Positions 1-6,654 of a DNA stretch of 11,477 nucleotides are shown here, one piece after another. The DNA comes from JBHIBA01 sp046758845 (GTDB lineage Bacteria; UBA8248; JACPRG01; G963555815): contig JBHIBA010000138.1 in assembly GCA_046758845.1 (NCBI GenBank), positions 1-11,477 on the forward strand. The letters run 5' to 3'. The notes under the pieces were generated by a model. That model made no database searches. It saw only the letters and a program-made list of their open reading frames with translations, and was not told the DNA's origin. The translations under genes were made by a program, and so were the position numbers. The number at the start of each line of letters is the position of its first letter. The first letter of the stretch is position 1.

Positions 1-51
1 ACTTCCAGCCGCAGTTTGGCCGGCACGCAAGTGCCCAAAAAAGCCCCCCTG
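1..51 (-). repeat. Gene-tail dispersed repeat, partial copy cut by window edge
   Basis: This is one of three related copies; the others are at 4396-4680 and 8829-9043. Read on the minus strand it follows the TPP-enzyme stop codon after about six bases. It contains a G-run, a T6 tract, the short hairpin GGCACTTGCGTGCC-type arm (22-34 on the plus strand) and a conserved tail that reads CCGCAG on the plus strand. Only the gene-proximal part lies in the window. The match to the copy at 8991-9043 extends over about 50 bases with few differences. Confidence 0.75.
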
Positions 52-56
52 GGTTC

Positions 57-1745
57 TCACTTGAACTTCTGATAGAAAGCGCGGACCGACTTGGGCGTTT
101 CATTGCGGTCGATGATGACGTCCAGGACGGCCGGTTTCCCCGAGGCGAACGCCTCCTCCAGGGCTGGGCGGACCCTCGCGGGTTCTTCCACTCGCTCCCC
201 GTGGGCGCCGAATACTCTGGCGACCTCTGCGAAGTCGGGGTTTTTGTGCTCGACGCCGATGTAGCGCCCCCCGTGCTGCATCCTCTGGAAGTGGCGCACC
301 GCCCCCATTGAGAAATCGTTGAAGATGACGACGACCACAGCCAGGTTCATCCTCACAGCCGTTTCCAGGTCCTGCATCACCATCGCGAAATCGCCGTCGC
401 CCACCAGGACGAGGGCCGGGACGTCGGGAAGGGCCAGCTTGGCCCCCATCGCCGCCGGGAAGGCGAAGCCCATCTGACCCAGACCCACCGAGCGCAGAAG
501 CCGCCGCGTGCGTCCCACGACGAACTTGCCGGCAAACGTCGTGTGGGTCCCCGCGCCCACGGACACCACCGCCTCGGTGCCCAGGAAGTCCATCGCCTCC
601 CGGAGGATGAGCTGCGGAAGAATGGGCCGAACGGTCAGGTCTTTGTCCATCAAGTCGGCCCACTCCTGGTCGGCCATCTTCCTGAGATCCCTGATGCGCG
701 GCAGGACGGCGAGGTCTTCTTTGTCCCGGCGGGAACCCCCGTTGCGTCTCACGACCTCCGCCAGGAATTTCGCCAGGAAACGCTTAGCGTCTCCCTGGAT
801 ACCGTAGGCGGAAGCGTATTGCCGGCCGATTTCCTTCGGGTCGAGATCCACCTGGATGATCGGGACGCCGTCTCCGATCAGGCTCCACTCGATGGTGGAC
901 AAGTCGGAGAACCGGGCCCCGGTTCCCAGGACCAGGTCGGACCCGCGCATGGCTTCGCAAGGGGTGACCCTGCCCAGGCTTCCCACGACGCCGAAAGAGA
1001 GGGGATGGTCCTCGGGGATGGCGCCGCGGGCCGAGTCGGTGGTCACCACGGGCGTCCCCGTCGTCTCGGCCACGGCCAGCAACTCCTCGCATGCGTCCGA
1101 CCACTGGACCCCGCCCCCGGCCAAGAGGATGGGGTTTTTCGCGGCCAGGAACATCTCCGCGGCCTTTGCCACGCGCTCCGGGTCCGGCTCGGGCCGCTCC
1201 ATGGGAACGCACACGTCTGTGGGCTCGTATCGGTCGGTAGGTTCCACTTCGCCCGACAGCACGTCCTTCGGGAAACTTACGTGAACGGGTCCGGGACGCC
1301 CGCCCGCTGCCTCCAGGAGCGCCTTTCGCATGACGCCGGCCACCTCCTTTGAGGAGCGGCATTCGGTGTTCCACTTGGTCACGGGGCGCAGGAGGGAGAC
1401 AACGTCGATCTCGTGCCAGGCGTCCCTGCCGAGTTTCCGGGAATCGATGTTTCCGCTGAAGGCCAACAGGGGGACGGAATCTTTGTAAGCGTTGCAGAGT
1501 CCGAGCGGGAGATTCAAAGCGCCGGGCCCCACGTGGGTGAGGACGGCCATGGGTCGACCGGTGGCCCGGGCGTATCCGTCGGCCATGGATACCGCCACCT
1601 GCTCGTGCCGCACAGGGATGTACTGGATGGCCGGGTTCTCGTACATGGCGTCGAGAATCTCCAAGACAGAGTCCCCCGAGACCCCGGCCAAGTGTCGGAT
1701 GCCTGCGTGGGTGAGCGCCTGAACGACCACCTCTGCTCCTTTCAT
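57..1745 (-). CDS. TPP-dependent enzyme, acetolactate synthase-like
   Basis: A 562-residue member of the thiamine-diphosphate 2-oxo-acid enzyme superfamily in its three-domain form: N-terminal PYR domain about 1-165, a central Rossmann-like domain, and a C-terminal PP domain. The cofactor-activating glutamate is in RHEQ (E48), inside the typical stretch RHEQVAVSMADGYARATGRP. The TPP/Mg motif GDG is at 449-451 and the matching Asn is in FNDFS (N476). The length fits IlvB-type proteins (550-600). The open frame runs 80 codons further upstream, but I start at 1745 because GGAGGA lies seven bases before that ATG and homology begins there. No small regulatory subunit (IlvN-type) gene is adjacent, so biosynthetic acetolactate synthase is not assured; a decarboxylase or carboligase acting on another 2-oxo acid fits equally well. 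It is divergent from the binding-protein gene at 2557. The family is certain, the substrate is not. Confidence 0.92.
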   Translation of the reverse strand: MKGAEVVVQALTHAGIRHLAGVSGDSVLEILDAMYENPAIQYIPVRHEQVAVSMADGYARATGRPMAVLTHVGPGALNLPLGLCNAYKDSVPLLAFSGNIDSRKLGRDAWHEIDVVSLLRPVTKWNTECRSSKEVAGVMRKALLEAAGGRPGPVHVSFPKDVLSGEVEPTDRYEPTDVCVPMERPEPDPERVAKAAEMFLAAKNPILLAGGGVQWSDACEELLAVAETTGTPVVTTDSARGAIPEDHPLSFGVVGSLGRVTPCEAMRGSDLVLGTGARFSDLSTIEWSLIGDGVPIIQVDLDPKEIGRQYASAYGIQGDAKRFLAKFLAEVVRRNGGSRRDKEDLAVLPRIRDLRKMADQEWADLMDKDLTVRPILPQLILREAMDFLGTEAVVSVGAGTHTTFAGKFVVGRTRRLLRSVGLGQMGFAFPAAMGAKLALPDVPALVLVGDGDFAMVMQDLETAVRMNLAVVVVIFNDFSMGAVRHFQRMQHGGRYIGVEHKNPDFAEVARVFGAHGERVEEPARVRPALEEAFASGKPAVLDVIIDRNETPKSVRAFYQKFK

Positions 1746-2028
1746 AACGATGTCCTCCGCGTGGGCGATCCCAAAAGATGCCACATTCTGATGGCCCCCC
1801 TGTGGATACCCCCCTTTCAGGCCAACCACAACCCAGGCCGGGCCTGCACGGCTTAGACGCTCGTCGGTCTGATGTCGGCGGCTCGAAGCCCCCGCCCCCC
1901 CTGTGGGCAGGATTGGTTTTTGCAAAAATCCTTTCCGGCCGGAAACCAGGAATGAACGTCCAGAGGATTGTGAATTTCTCGGCAAAAATAGAAGAAACCG
2001 GGTTGAAAATCAATCGCACTGGAATTGG
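1746..2028. other. Upstream region of TPP enzyme, no gene seen
   Basis: This is the leader of the minus-strand TPP-enzyme gene. It holds the strong SD (GGAGGA on the minus strand, about 1753-1758). I could not pick out a convincing -35/-10 pair. The frame is open through it, but the translation (RRHQTDERLSRAG and so on) does not look like protein and precedes the conserved start of the family. An AT-richer stretch at about 1970-2010 is the likeliest place for a promoter. Confidence 0.4.
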
Positions 2029-2071
2029 GGTAGTGGGTCAGTTTGCTGAATGACCTCTGCTTTCCTCTCTT

Positions 2072-2129
2072 GTAGCCGCGATTTGAGCACATTCGCTCCG
2101 CTCCGTGCAGGCTCTGCGGAAATCGCGGC
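2072..2129 (+). repeat. REP hairpin 1 (GTAG foot)
   Basis: The GTAG tetranucleotide at 2072-2075 stands at the foot of a perfect 10-bp stem, GCCGCGATTT (2075-2084) with AAATCGCGGC (2120-2129). The apex is G/C-rich and can pair further. A GTAG foot plus imperfect palindrome is the known layout of REP sequences mobilised by RAYT (TnpA-REP) transposases. It forms a head-to-head pair with the next hairpin, as in a BIME. Relative to REP 2 and REP 3 its stem carries two compensated base changes. Confidence 0.75.
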
Positions 2130-2136
2130 CGGGCGC

Positions 2137-2183
2137 GCCCCGATCTCCGCTCGGACCTAGGTCCTCGCTCAGATCGGGGCTAC
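2137..2183 (-). repeat. REP hairpin 2 (GTAG foot), inverted
   Basis: On the minus strand GTAG (2183-2180) leads into the stem GCCCCGATCT / AGATCGGGGC (plus-strand arms 2137-2146 and 2171-2180). The apex contains the perfect 12-bp palindrome GGACCTAGGTCC (2153-2164). It is the same stem as REP 3 at 4914-4961, in the opposite orientation. Confidence 0.78.
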
Positions 2184-2443
2184 ACCAAATGAAGACACAG
2201 CCGTAGGCAAAGCTAAGTACGGGGCTTAATCCGTTCCAAACTGACCCACTGCCGGAATTGGAAGGGATGAAGGAGGGAAACCCCGTGAGGGCTTGAGAGG
2301 TGAGAGGTTCACCGGGGCGTCGCAAGGGCGCCATTGTCGTACCGGCATCCGTTTGATATGTTGTGGCGAATCACCAACGAAGGAATGCCTGGCCTTGCGC
2401 CCCGTGATCCCACGATCTGGGGCGCCCGCCGAGAGGCTTGACG

Positions 2444-2460
2444 ATCGGGAAAATCCCGAT
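2444..2460. promoter_or_regulatory. Short perfect palindrome upstream of binding-protein gene
   Basis: ATCGGGA and TCCCGAT form a perfect 7-bp inverted repeat with an AAA spacer, about 100 bases before the binding-protein start and directly after TTGACG (2438-2443). The spacing would allow a repressor or activator site, but no good -10 follows TTGACG, so promoter function is unproven. The rest of 2254-2556 shows no gene. Confidence 0.35.
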
Positions 2461-2556
2461 TCTTGAGAGGAGAACCAGCCACAACGGAATGCGACCATGA
2501 TGGAAAAAGGGGGGAAGGACAGGGATGCCGATGAGGATCCCCAGAAGGAGGGAACC

Positions 2557-3561
2557 ATGCGAAGGATTCGTTTCGGTCCCGTGACTCTGTTTCTTTCTCT
2601 CTTCTTTCTAGGCGCCCTTCCGGCCGCGGCCGCCCAGAAGGTCCAGCTCGGCCTGGATTGGGTCATCTACGCCAAGCACACGGCTTTCTTTGTGGCCAAG
2701 GACCTGGGGTACTTCTCTCAGGCGGGGCTGGACGTGGACATCCAGCGGGGCAAAGGCTCTGCGGACCTGGTGAAGCGGATGGGGACCGGGGTTCCCCAGT
2801 TCGGCTCGCCGGACGTGGGCGAGGTGGTCCGGGGGCGGTCCAGAGGCATCCCCGTCAAGATGGTCGGAATCCTGCTGGACCGGTCGGTGTACGTCGTCTT
2901 CGCCCTGGAGGGCTCGGGCATCCGGGAGCCGAAGGATCTGGCGGGCAAGACCATGGCCGACTCCGTCTTCTCCGCCGCCAGGAGGATGTTTCCGGCCCTT
3001 GCAGAAAGCGCGGGCTTTGACCCCAAGAAAGTGAAATGGGTGAACGTCACGCCAGCCGCCAAAGGGTCCAGCCTCATCTCGGGGGCGGTGGACGCCATCA
3101 CGGCCTTCGACCTGATTGCTCCGCCGGTCTACGCGGCGGCGCGGGCGGCCGGCAAAAAGGTCCACACGATCAACTTTCGGGACTACGGCGTGGACATCTA
3201 CTCCAACGGCATTGCAACCACGGACGGCCTGATCCGCAAAAACCCCGAGATGGTCCGGGGGTTCGTCGGCGCCGCCCTGAAGGGGGTTGTGTGGGGCTAC
3301 AAAAATCCACAAGGGGCGATGGACATCCTGCTCAAGTACAACCCGACGTTGAACCGAAACTTTAGCCTCGAGACCTGGAAGATCATGATGGGGTACTTCC
3401 GGTACCAGGAGGAGAAGGGCCCGGGCGTCGGCCTCATGACCCGGGAGAAAATGGCCCACACCCGCGACCTCATCTCCAAGCATATGGGCGTGAAGAAAAC
3501 CATCGCGGTGGAGGACCTTTTCACAAACAAGTTCGTCCCGAAGCTTTCCACGGGCAGATGA
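2557..3561 (+). CDS. NMT1/THI5-like ABC transporter substrate-binding protein
   Basis: A 334-residue secreted solute-binding protein of the NMT1/THI5/SsuA/TauA type (periplasmic binding fold type II). The start at 2557 has GGAGGG five bases upstream and gives a textbook signal peptide: MRRIR, a hydrophobic core to about residue 20, then ALPAAAA before QK. An upstream in-frame ATG at 2497 would put 20 charged residues before the signal and is unlikely. The family hallmark near the mature N-terminus is visible: LGLDWVIYAKHTAFFVAKDLGYF then AGLDVDI, residues about 31-62. Relatives deliver small organics such as the thiamin pyrimidine precursor, taurine, sulfonates or aromatic carboxylates. No permease or ATPase gene is next to it, so it is an orphan binding protein here. 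It is followed at 52 bases by an SDR gene, probably in one transcript. The ligand cannot be read from sequence. Confidence 0.92.
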   Translation: MRRIRFGPVTLFLSLFFLGALPAAAAQKVQLGLDWVIYAKHTAFFVAKDLGYFSQAGLDVDIQRGKGSADLVKRMGTGVPQFGSPDVGEVVRGRSRGIPVKMVGILLDRSVYVVFALEGSGIREPKDLAGKTMADSVFSAARRMFPALAESAGFDPKKVKWVNVTPAAKGSSLISGAVDAITAFDLIAPPVYAAARAAGKKVHTINFRDYGVDIYSNGIATTDGLIRKNPEMVRGFVGAALKGVVWGYKNPQGAMDILLKYNPTLNRNFSLETWKIMMGYFRYQEEKGPGVGLMTREKMAHTRDLISKHMGVKKTIAVEDLFTNKFVPKLSTGR

Positions 3562-3613
3562 CGGCGGAGGTCTGAGAACGGGGACCCCGGCGGTCTGATT
3601 CATCGAGGTGAAG

Positions 3614-4378
3614 ATGGAAAAACCCCTTGCGGGTCAAGTCGTCCTGGTCACCGGGGGCGGCCGGGGGCTCGGACGTGAGTGCGCCCTGGCGGCCGCGGAG
3701 GCCGGGGCTTCGGTGGCCGTCGCGGCTACCACGGAGTCTCAAGTCCGAGGCGTCGCGGAGGAGATCCGGGCCTTCGGGGCAGACGGCTCGGCCGTCCGGG
3801 CGGACGTGACACGCGTGAAGGACGTCGAACGCATGGTCAACGAAACGGTCTCCCGGCTTGGGGGACTCGACGTTCTCATCAACGCCGCCGGCCTGGGCGG
3901 ACGCCGCGGTTCCTTCCTGGACCTGGAACCGGAGATGATGCGGGAGATCATCACGGTCAACGTAGTGGGTGTGCTTTTCTGTTGCCAGGCGGCCCTGCGG
4001 GAGATGGCGGAGCGCGGGCGGGGGCACATCATCAACTTCAGCTCCAACTACGGCCGAAAAGGCGGGCGGAACGCCATCTGTTACAGCTCGTCCAAGTGGG
4101 CGGTGGAGGGAATCACCCAGGGTATCGCGGCCGAGTTCAAGGACCGGGGGATCCGCGTCCACTCCCTCTCCCCCGGCCGAGTGATCACGCACAACTTCCC
4201 CCTCTCCGAGCTGACCAAGGACCGCTACCCCGAGGTGCGTCCGGTCGAAGCCATCCGGGGAAGCTTGATGGACCTTCTGACGGACCCGGACGGGTTTCCC
4301 AACGGCGGGTTCCTCAACGCCCCGGATTGGGACCGTGAGAATGGAATCGTGTGGAAAAGCCCCCTCGTGGATGCGTGA
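3614..4378 (+). CDS. Short-chain dehydrogenase/reductase (SDR)
   Basis: A 254-residue classical SDR, the usual family length. It shows the nucleotide-binding glycine motif TGGGRGLG (13-20), NAAG (90-93), catalytic Asn116, Ser144, Tyr157 and Lys161 (YSSSK), so the full Asn-Ser-Tyr-Lys set is present. I chose the ATG at 3614 because GAGG lies five bases upstream; a GTG six bases earlier has no SD. The C-terminal part (about 220-254: ...FPNGGFLNAPDWDRENG...) diverges from 3-oxoacyl-ACP reductases, so the substrate is probably not an acyl carrier protein. Its 52-base distance from the binding-protein gene suggests they are co-transcribed and may share a substrate pathway. A gene-tail repeat begins within 20 bases of its stop. 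Confidence 0.93.
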   Translation: MEKPLAGQVVLVTGGGRGLGRECALAAAEAGASVAVAATTESQVRGVAEEIRAFGADGSAVRADVTRVKDVERMVNETVSRLGGLDVLINAAGLGGRRGSFLDLEPEMMREIITVNVVGVLFCCQAALREMAERGRGHIINFSSNYGRKGGRNAICYSSSKWAVEGITQGIAAEFKDRGIRVHSLSPGRVITHNFPLSELTKDRYPEVRPVEAIRGSLMDLLTDPDGFPNGGFLNAPDWDRENGIVWKSPLVDA

Positions 4379-4395
4379 TGGGGCAGGTTAATTGC

Positions 4396-4680
4396 GGGGG
4401 GCGCTTTTTGGGCACTGGCGTGCCGGCCAAGCTGCGGTTGCAGGCGCGTCTGCTTAAGCCGGGCGTCTTTGGCGCATGCCTGCCGAGACGTGGTTGACCA
4501 GGCACGCCAGTGCGGAAACCTGACGCTGTGCGTCCGCGCCCCAGCGCATTCGCAGCGCCTGCGGCACCGCAACCGGGTTGGAGGGTTACAGAGGCTTGCT
4601 CGGCGAATCAGGAGGAGGCTCGGCCTGCCCCCCGCACCCCCCAGCAAAACTTTTGGTTCGCCGAGCCTTCGGCTCGGCCC
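4396..4680 (+). repeat. Gene-tail dispersed repeat, longest copy
   Basis: It starts about 17 bases after the SDR stop and aligns with the reverse complement of 8829-9043 over about 140 bases, then again around CCCCCC-rich DNA and AGCAAAACTTTTGGTT (4642-4657). About 80 bases (roughly 4540-4625) are extra in this copy. The core is bounded by a perfect 13-bp inverted repeat, GCACTGGCGTGCC (4412-4424) and GGCACGCCAGTGC (4501-4513). It ends in a hairpin GCCGAGCC-TTC-GGCTCGGC (4660-4678). There is no plausible ORF. The element accounts for much of the 670-base gap before 5047. Confidence 0.75.
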
Positions 4681-4747
4681 TGCGGGGGATGGGCGGTGAG
4701 TGGGCTGGGTTAGCTGTTTGTCGTCCAGCGGTGGCGACCTTCTTTGG

Positions 4748-4785
4748 CCGAATGCTCATCTGGCTTCGCCAGCCGCAGCATTCGG
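4748..4785. repeat. Two-part perfect hairpin
   Basis: The outer stem CCGAATGCT / AGCATTCGG (4748-4756, 4777-4785) encloses the inner stem CTGGC-TTC-GCCAG. No T-tract follows, so it is not a typical intrinsic terminator. It may be part of the repeat-rich spacer. Confidence 0.5.
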
Positions 4786-4881
4786 TCGAGGGGCCAGTTT
4801 GGCGAAAAGAATGGGCCGGTATGGAACTCGGCTCCTACACGTGTTGACGCTCTCTATACCGGTTGCGTAGGGGCGGGGCGA

Positions 4882-4894
4882 GGGTCGGTGACTC
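4882..4894 (+). repeat. GGT-loop mini-hairpin, copy 1
   Basis: GGGTC-GGT-GACTC forms a 5-bp stem with one G-T wobble and a three-base loop. Related hairpins are at 6112-6124 (GGGTC-GGT-GACCC) and 8059-8071 (GAGTC-GGT-GACTC, minus strand). It lies just upstream of REP 3. Confidence 0.5.
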
Positions 4895-4913
4895 CTGTAC
4901 GCGCCCGGAAGTT

Positions 4914-4961
4914 GTAGCCCCGATCTGAGCGGAAAGCGCAGCCCGTCGCGGAGATCGGGGC
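4914..4961 (+). repeat. REP hairpin 3 (GTAG foot)
   Basis: GTAG at 4914-4917 is followed by the stem GCCCCGATCT (4917-4926) / AGATCGGGGC (4952-4961). It shares GTAGCCCCGATCTGAGCG and GCGGAGATCGGGGC with the minus strand of REP 2, while the apex differs. It sits about 85 bases upstream of the next gene start. Confidence 0.75.
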
Positions 4962-5046
4962 GGATATACATGCCGCTTGGTGACACCGACCGGACGCCGC
5001 GGGAAGACCGTTTGGTGGAGAACACAGCGCAAACCAGGAGTGATAA

Positions 5047-6054
5047 ATGCCTGAAGGGCGGACCGTTGACATTCACTGCCACTTTGTGACGCCGGAATGC
5101 CTTGAGCGGATGAGCGAGGTCGACCCGGCCTGGAAGTTTAGTCGGGAAGAGGGCGGTCCCGAGTCGTATTACGTACGCATCAACGACCGGCGGGTCGGAC
5201 CCATGCGGCTCGGCGGGTTCGACCCGGAGCGCCGCTTGCGGGACATGGATGAGGCCGGCGTAGACCTGCACGTCCTCTCCCCCGTCCCCTATTTGTTCCT
5301 GTATGAGGCGGAACCGAAGATTGGGGAACGACTGGCGCAGATCCAGAACGACTGCCTGGCGCAAGCCGTACAAGCCCATCCCGACCGGTTCGCAGCCCTG
5401 GCGACGGCGCCCTTGCAGGATGCGGCGCTGGCCGTTCGGGTGCTCGACGGGGCGATGAATGACCTCGGAATGAAGGGCGCGGAGATCGGGACCCACGTCT
5501 GCGGAAAAAACCTCGACCATCCGGACCTGTTCCCCTTCTTTGAGCGGGCGGCGGAGCTGGGGGCGTTCCTGCTCATCCATCCCTACCAGGTGGCGGCGGC
5601 CGACCGGCTGAGGGATTACTACTTCATCAACTCCCTGGGAAACCCCTTGGACAACAGCATCGCCGGGGCGAGCCTGGCCTTCGGCGGCGTCCTGGAGCGC
5701 CTGCCGGACCTCAAAGTGGGAATCGTCCACGGGGGCGGTTTTCTGCCTTATCAACGCGGCAGACTGGCCCGCATGACGGAGGTCCGCCCCGAAACGGGAG
5801 AGAAGATGCGCCGGCCGGTCCGGTCGTCGTTGGAGCGGCTTTACTTCGACACCCTCGTGTTCGACGGCGCCGCTCTGGAATACCTGGTCCGCGCCTGGGG
5901 GGCGGATCACGTCCTCATGGGGACGGACTATCCCTTCCTCATGTCGGACCCGCGGCCCGTGGAAGCCGTGAACGGGCTATCGGGTTGCTCAAAGTCCGAG
6001 ATCGATCTCATCCGGGGGGCCAACGCCGCCCGGCTGTTGAATCTGAACCTGTGA
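5047..6054 (+). CDS. ACMSD-like amidohydrolase-fold decarboxylase
   Basis: A 335-residue Amidohydrolase_2 protein of the ACMSD group (2-amino-3-carboxymuconate-6-semialdehyde decarboxylase and relatives such as 5-carboxyvanillate and gamma-resorcylate decarboxylases). The metal-site residues are all present: HxH in DIHCHF (H10, H12), H178 in LIHPY, H228 in HGGGF, and D294 in MGTDYPF. From memory these fall within one residue of the Pseudomonas ACMSD ligands, and R239 also lines up. IGTHV and GGFDPERRLRDMDEAGVD are further group signatures. The start has AGGAG seven bases upstream. The enzyme should remove a carboxylate, or hydrolyse a C-C or C-N bond, in a ring-derived acid using one divalent metal. 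Kynurenine-pathway genes are absent and pca genes follow, so an aromatic acid or its cleavage product is a reasonable but unproven substrate. Confidence 0.9.
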   Translation: MPEGRTVDIHCHFVTPECLERMSEVDPAWKFSREEGGPESYYVRINDRRVGPMRLGGFDPERRLRDMDEAGVDLHVLSPVPYLFLYEAEPKIGERLAQIQNDCLAQAVQAHPDRFAALATAPLQDAALAVRVLDGAMNDLGMKGAEIGTHVCGKNLDHPDLFPFFERAAELGAFLLIHPYQVAAADRLRDYYFINSLGNPLDNSIAGASLAFGGVLERLPDLKVGIVHGGGFLPYQRGRLARMTEVRPETGEKMRRPVRSSLERLYFDTLVFDGAALEYLVRAWGADHVLMGTDYPFLMSDPRPVEAVNGLSGCSKSEIDLIRGANAARLLNLNL

Positions 6055-6106
6055 GCTTGCCTGCTTCGCGGAAGCGACACGCTACGGATCTGTGATCTAG
6101 CGCGGC

Positions 6107-6156
6107 GGCCCGGGTCGGTGACCCTTCAGCCCCGACTAGACCGGAAGGGCCTTTTT
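6107..6156 (+). terminator. Probable intrinsic terminator after the ACMSD-like gene
   Basis: GGCCC-GGGTC (6107-6116) can pair with GACC (6139-6142) and GGGCC (6147-6151) with a small GGAA internal loop, followed by TTTTT (6152-6156). It lies about 50 bases after the stop at 6054 and before the pca cluster, separating the two units. The inner GGGTC also belongs to an alternative mini-hairpin. Confidence 0.55.
6112..6124 (+). repeat. GGT-loop mini-hairpin, copy 2
   Basis: GGGTC-GGT-GACCC is a perfect 5-bp stem. Compared with the copy at 8059-8071 the second pair is G-C in place of A-T, a compensated change. It competes with the larger terminator-like fold. Confidence 0.5.
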
Positions 6157-6258
6157 CATAACCAGATTACACTATCAAATCAGTGTCGGATCATATACGG
6201 AACGAAATCTGTGCCGGTAGGTGAAACCTTCACGGGCAGGTAGTGTGGGAGACAGGCC

Positions 6259-6654
6259 GTGAGTGAAGATCGTTTTAAAGAAGGAATGGCGATCCGTCGC
6301 GCCGTCCTCGGTGACGCCCATGTAGATGGTGCGGAGCGCCGGAAAACCGCCTTTGATGAAGACTTCCAACGGTTCATAACGGAAGCCGCATGGGGCGCGG
6401 TTTGGAGCCGGAACGCACTGACGCGCCGGGAGAGGAGTATGCTTACGGTCGCGCTCCTGGCGGGTCTCGGTCATTGGGAAGAGCTGGCGATGCATATACG
6501 CGCAACGAGGAATACGGGCGCGTCCGAAGACGACATTAAAGAAGTGCTTTTGCAGGTAGCGGTCTATGCAGGCGTTCCGGCGGCAAACAAAGCTTTCAAA
6601 GTCGCTAAAGAAACCTACTCGCAGATGATTGCTCAGGAGGAACAGAAGCGATGA
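6259..6654 (+). CDS. pcaC: 4-carboxymuconolactone decarboxylase
   Basis: A 131-residue protein, the usual size for stand-alone PcaC. It converts gamma-carboxymuconolactone to beta-ketoadipate enol-lactone in the cytoplasm. The family pattern is clear: RRERSMLTVALLAGLGHWEEL then the conserved His in MHIRAT, and LLQVAVYAGVPAANKAF near the C-terminus. The start is a GTG (6259), supported by GGGAG eight bases upstream; no better ATG start exists. Its stop overlaps the pcaH start by four bases (ATGA), so translation is coupled. It is the first gene of pcaC-pcaH-pcaG. The 3' half has lower GC than neighbouring genes. Confidence 0.94.
   Translation: MSEDRFKEGMAIRRAVLGDAHVDGAERRKTAFDEDFQRFITEAAWGAVWSRNALTRRERSMLTVALLAGLGHWEELAMHIRATRNTGASEDDIKEVLLQVAVYAGVPAANKAFKVAKETYSQMIAQEEQKR

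Larger units (their letters stand above)
2029..2253. mobile_element. 225-bp MITE-like element with TIRs and 8-bp target duplication
   Basis: The terminal inverted repeats are 17 bp with one mismatch: GGTAGTGGGTCAGTTTG at 2029-2045, and the reverse complement of GGCAGTGGGTCAGTTTG at 2237-2253. The perfect 8-bp direct repeat GGAATTGG flanks it on both sides (2021-2028 and 2254-2261), which is the signature of a transposition event. The element has no coding capacity. Inside it sit two REP hairpins in opposite orientations (2072-2129 and 2137-2183). It lies between the divergent TPP-enzyme and binding-protein genes and so may carry or interrupt regulatory DNA. The parent transposase is not in the window. 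The 8-bp duplication would fit several insertion-sequence families, so I do not assign one. Confidence 0.8.

Noticed and set aside
1850..1910. tRNA-like appearance of CGGCTCGAAGCCCC and the GFEPPTSD-type translation
   Set aside because: No complete cloverleaf can be built: the T-stem does not pair properly and no acceptor, D or anticodon arms fit. At most it is a degraded remnant.
1746..1985. Upstream extension of the TPP enzyme
   Set aside because: The 80 extra residues are not family-like, and the ATG at 1745 has a strong SD and begins exactly at the conserved domain.
4844..4872. TTGACG as the -35 box of a promoter for the ACMSD-like gene
   Set aside because: No acceptable -10 hexamer occurs 16-18 bases downstream, and REP 3 lies between it and the gene.
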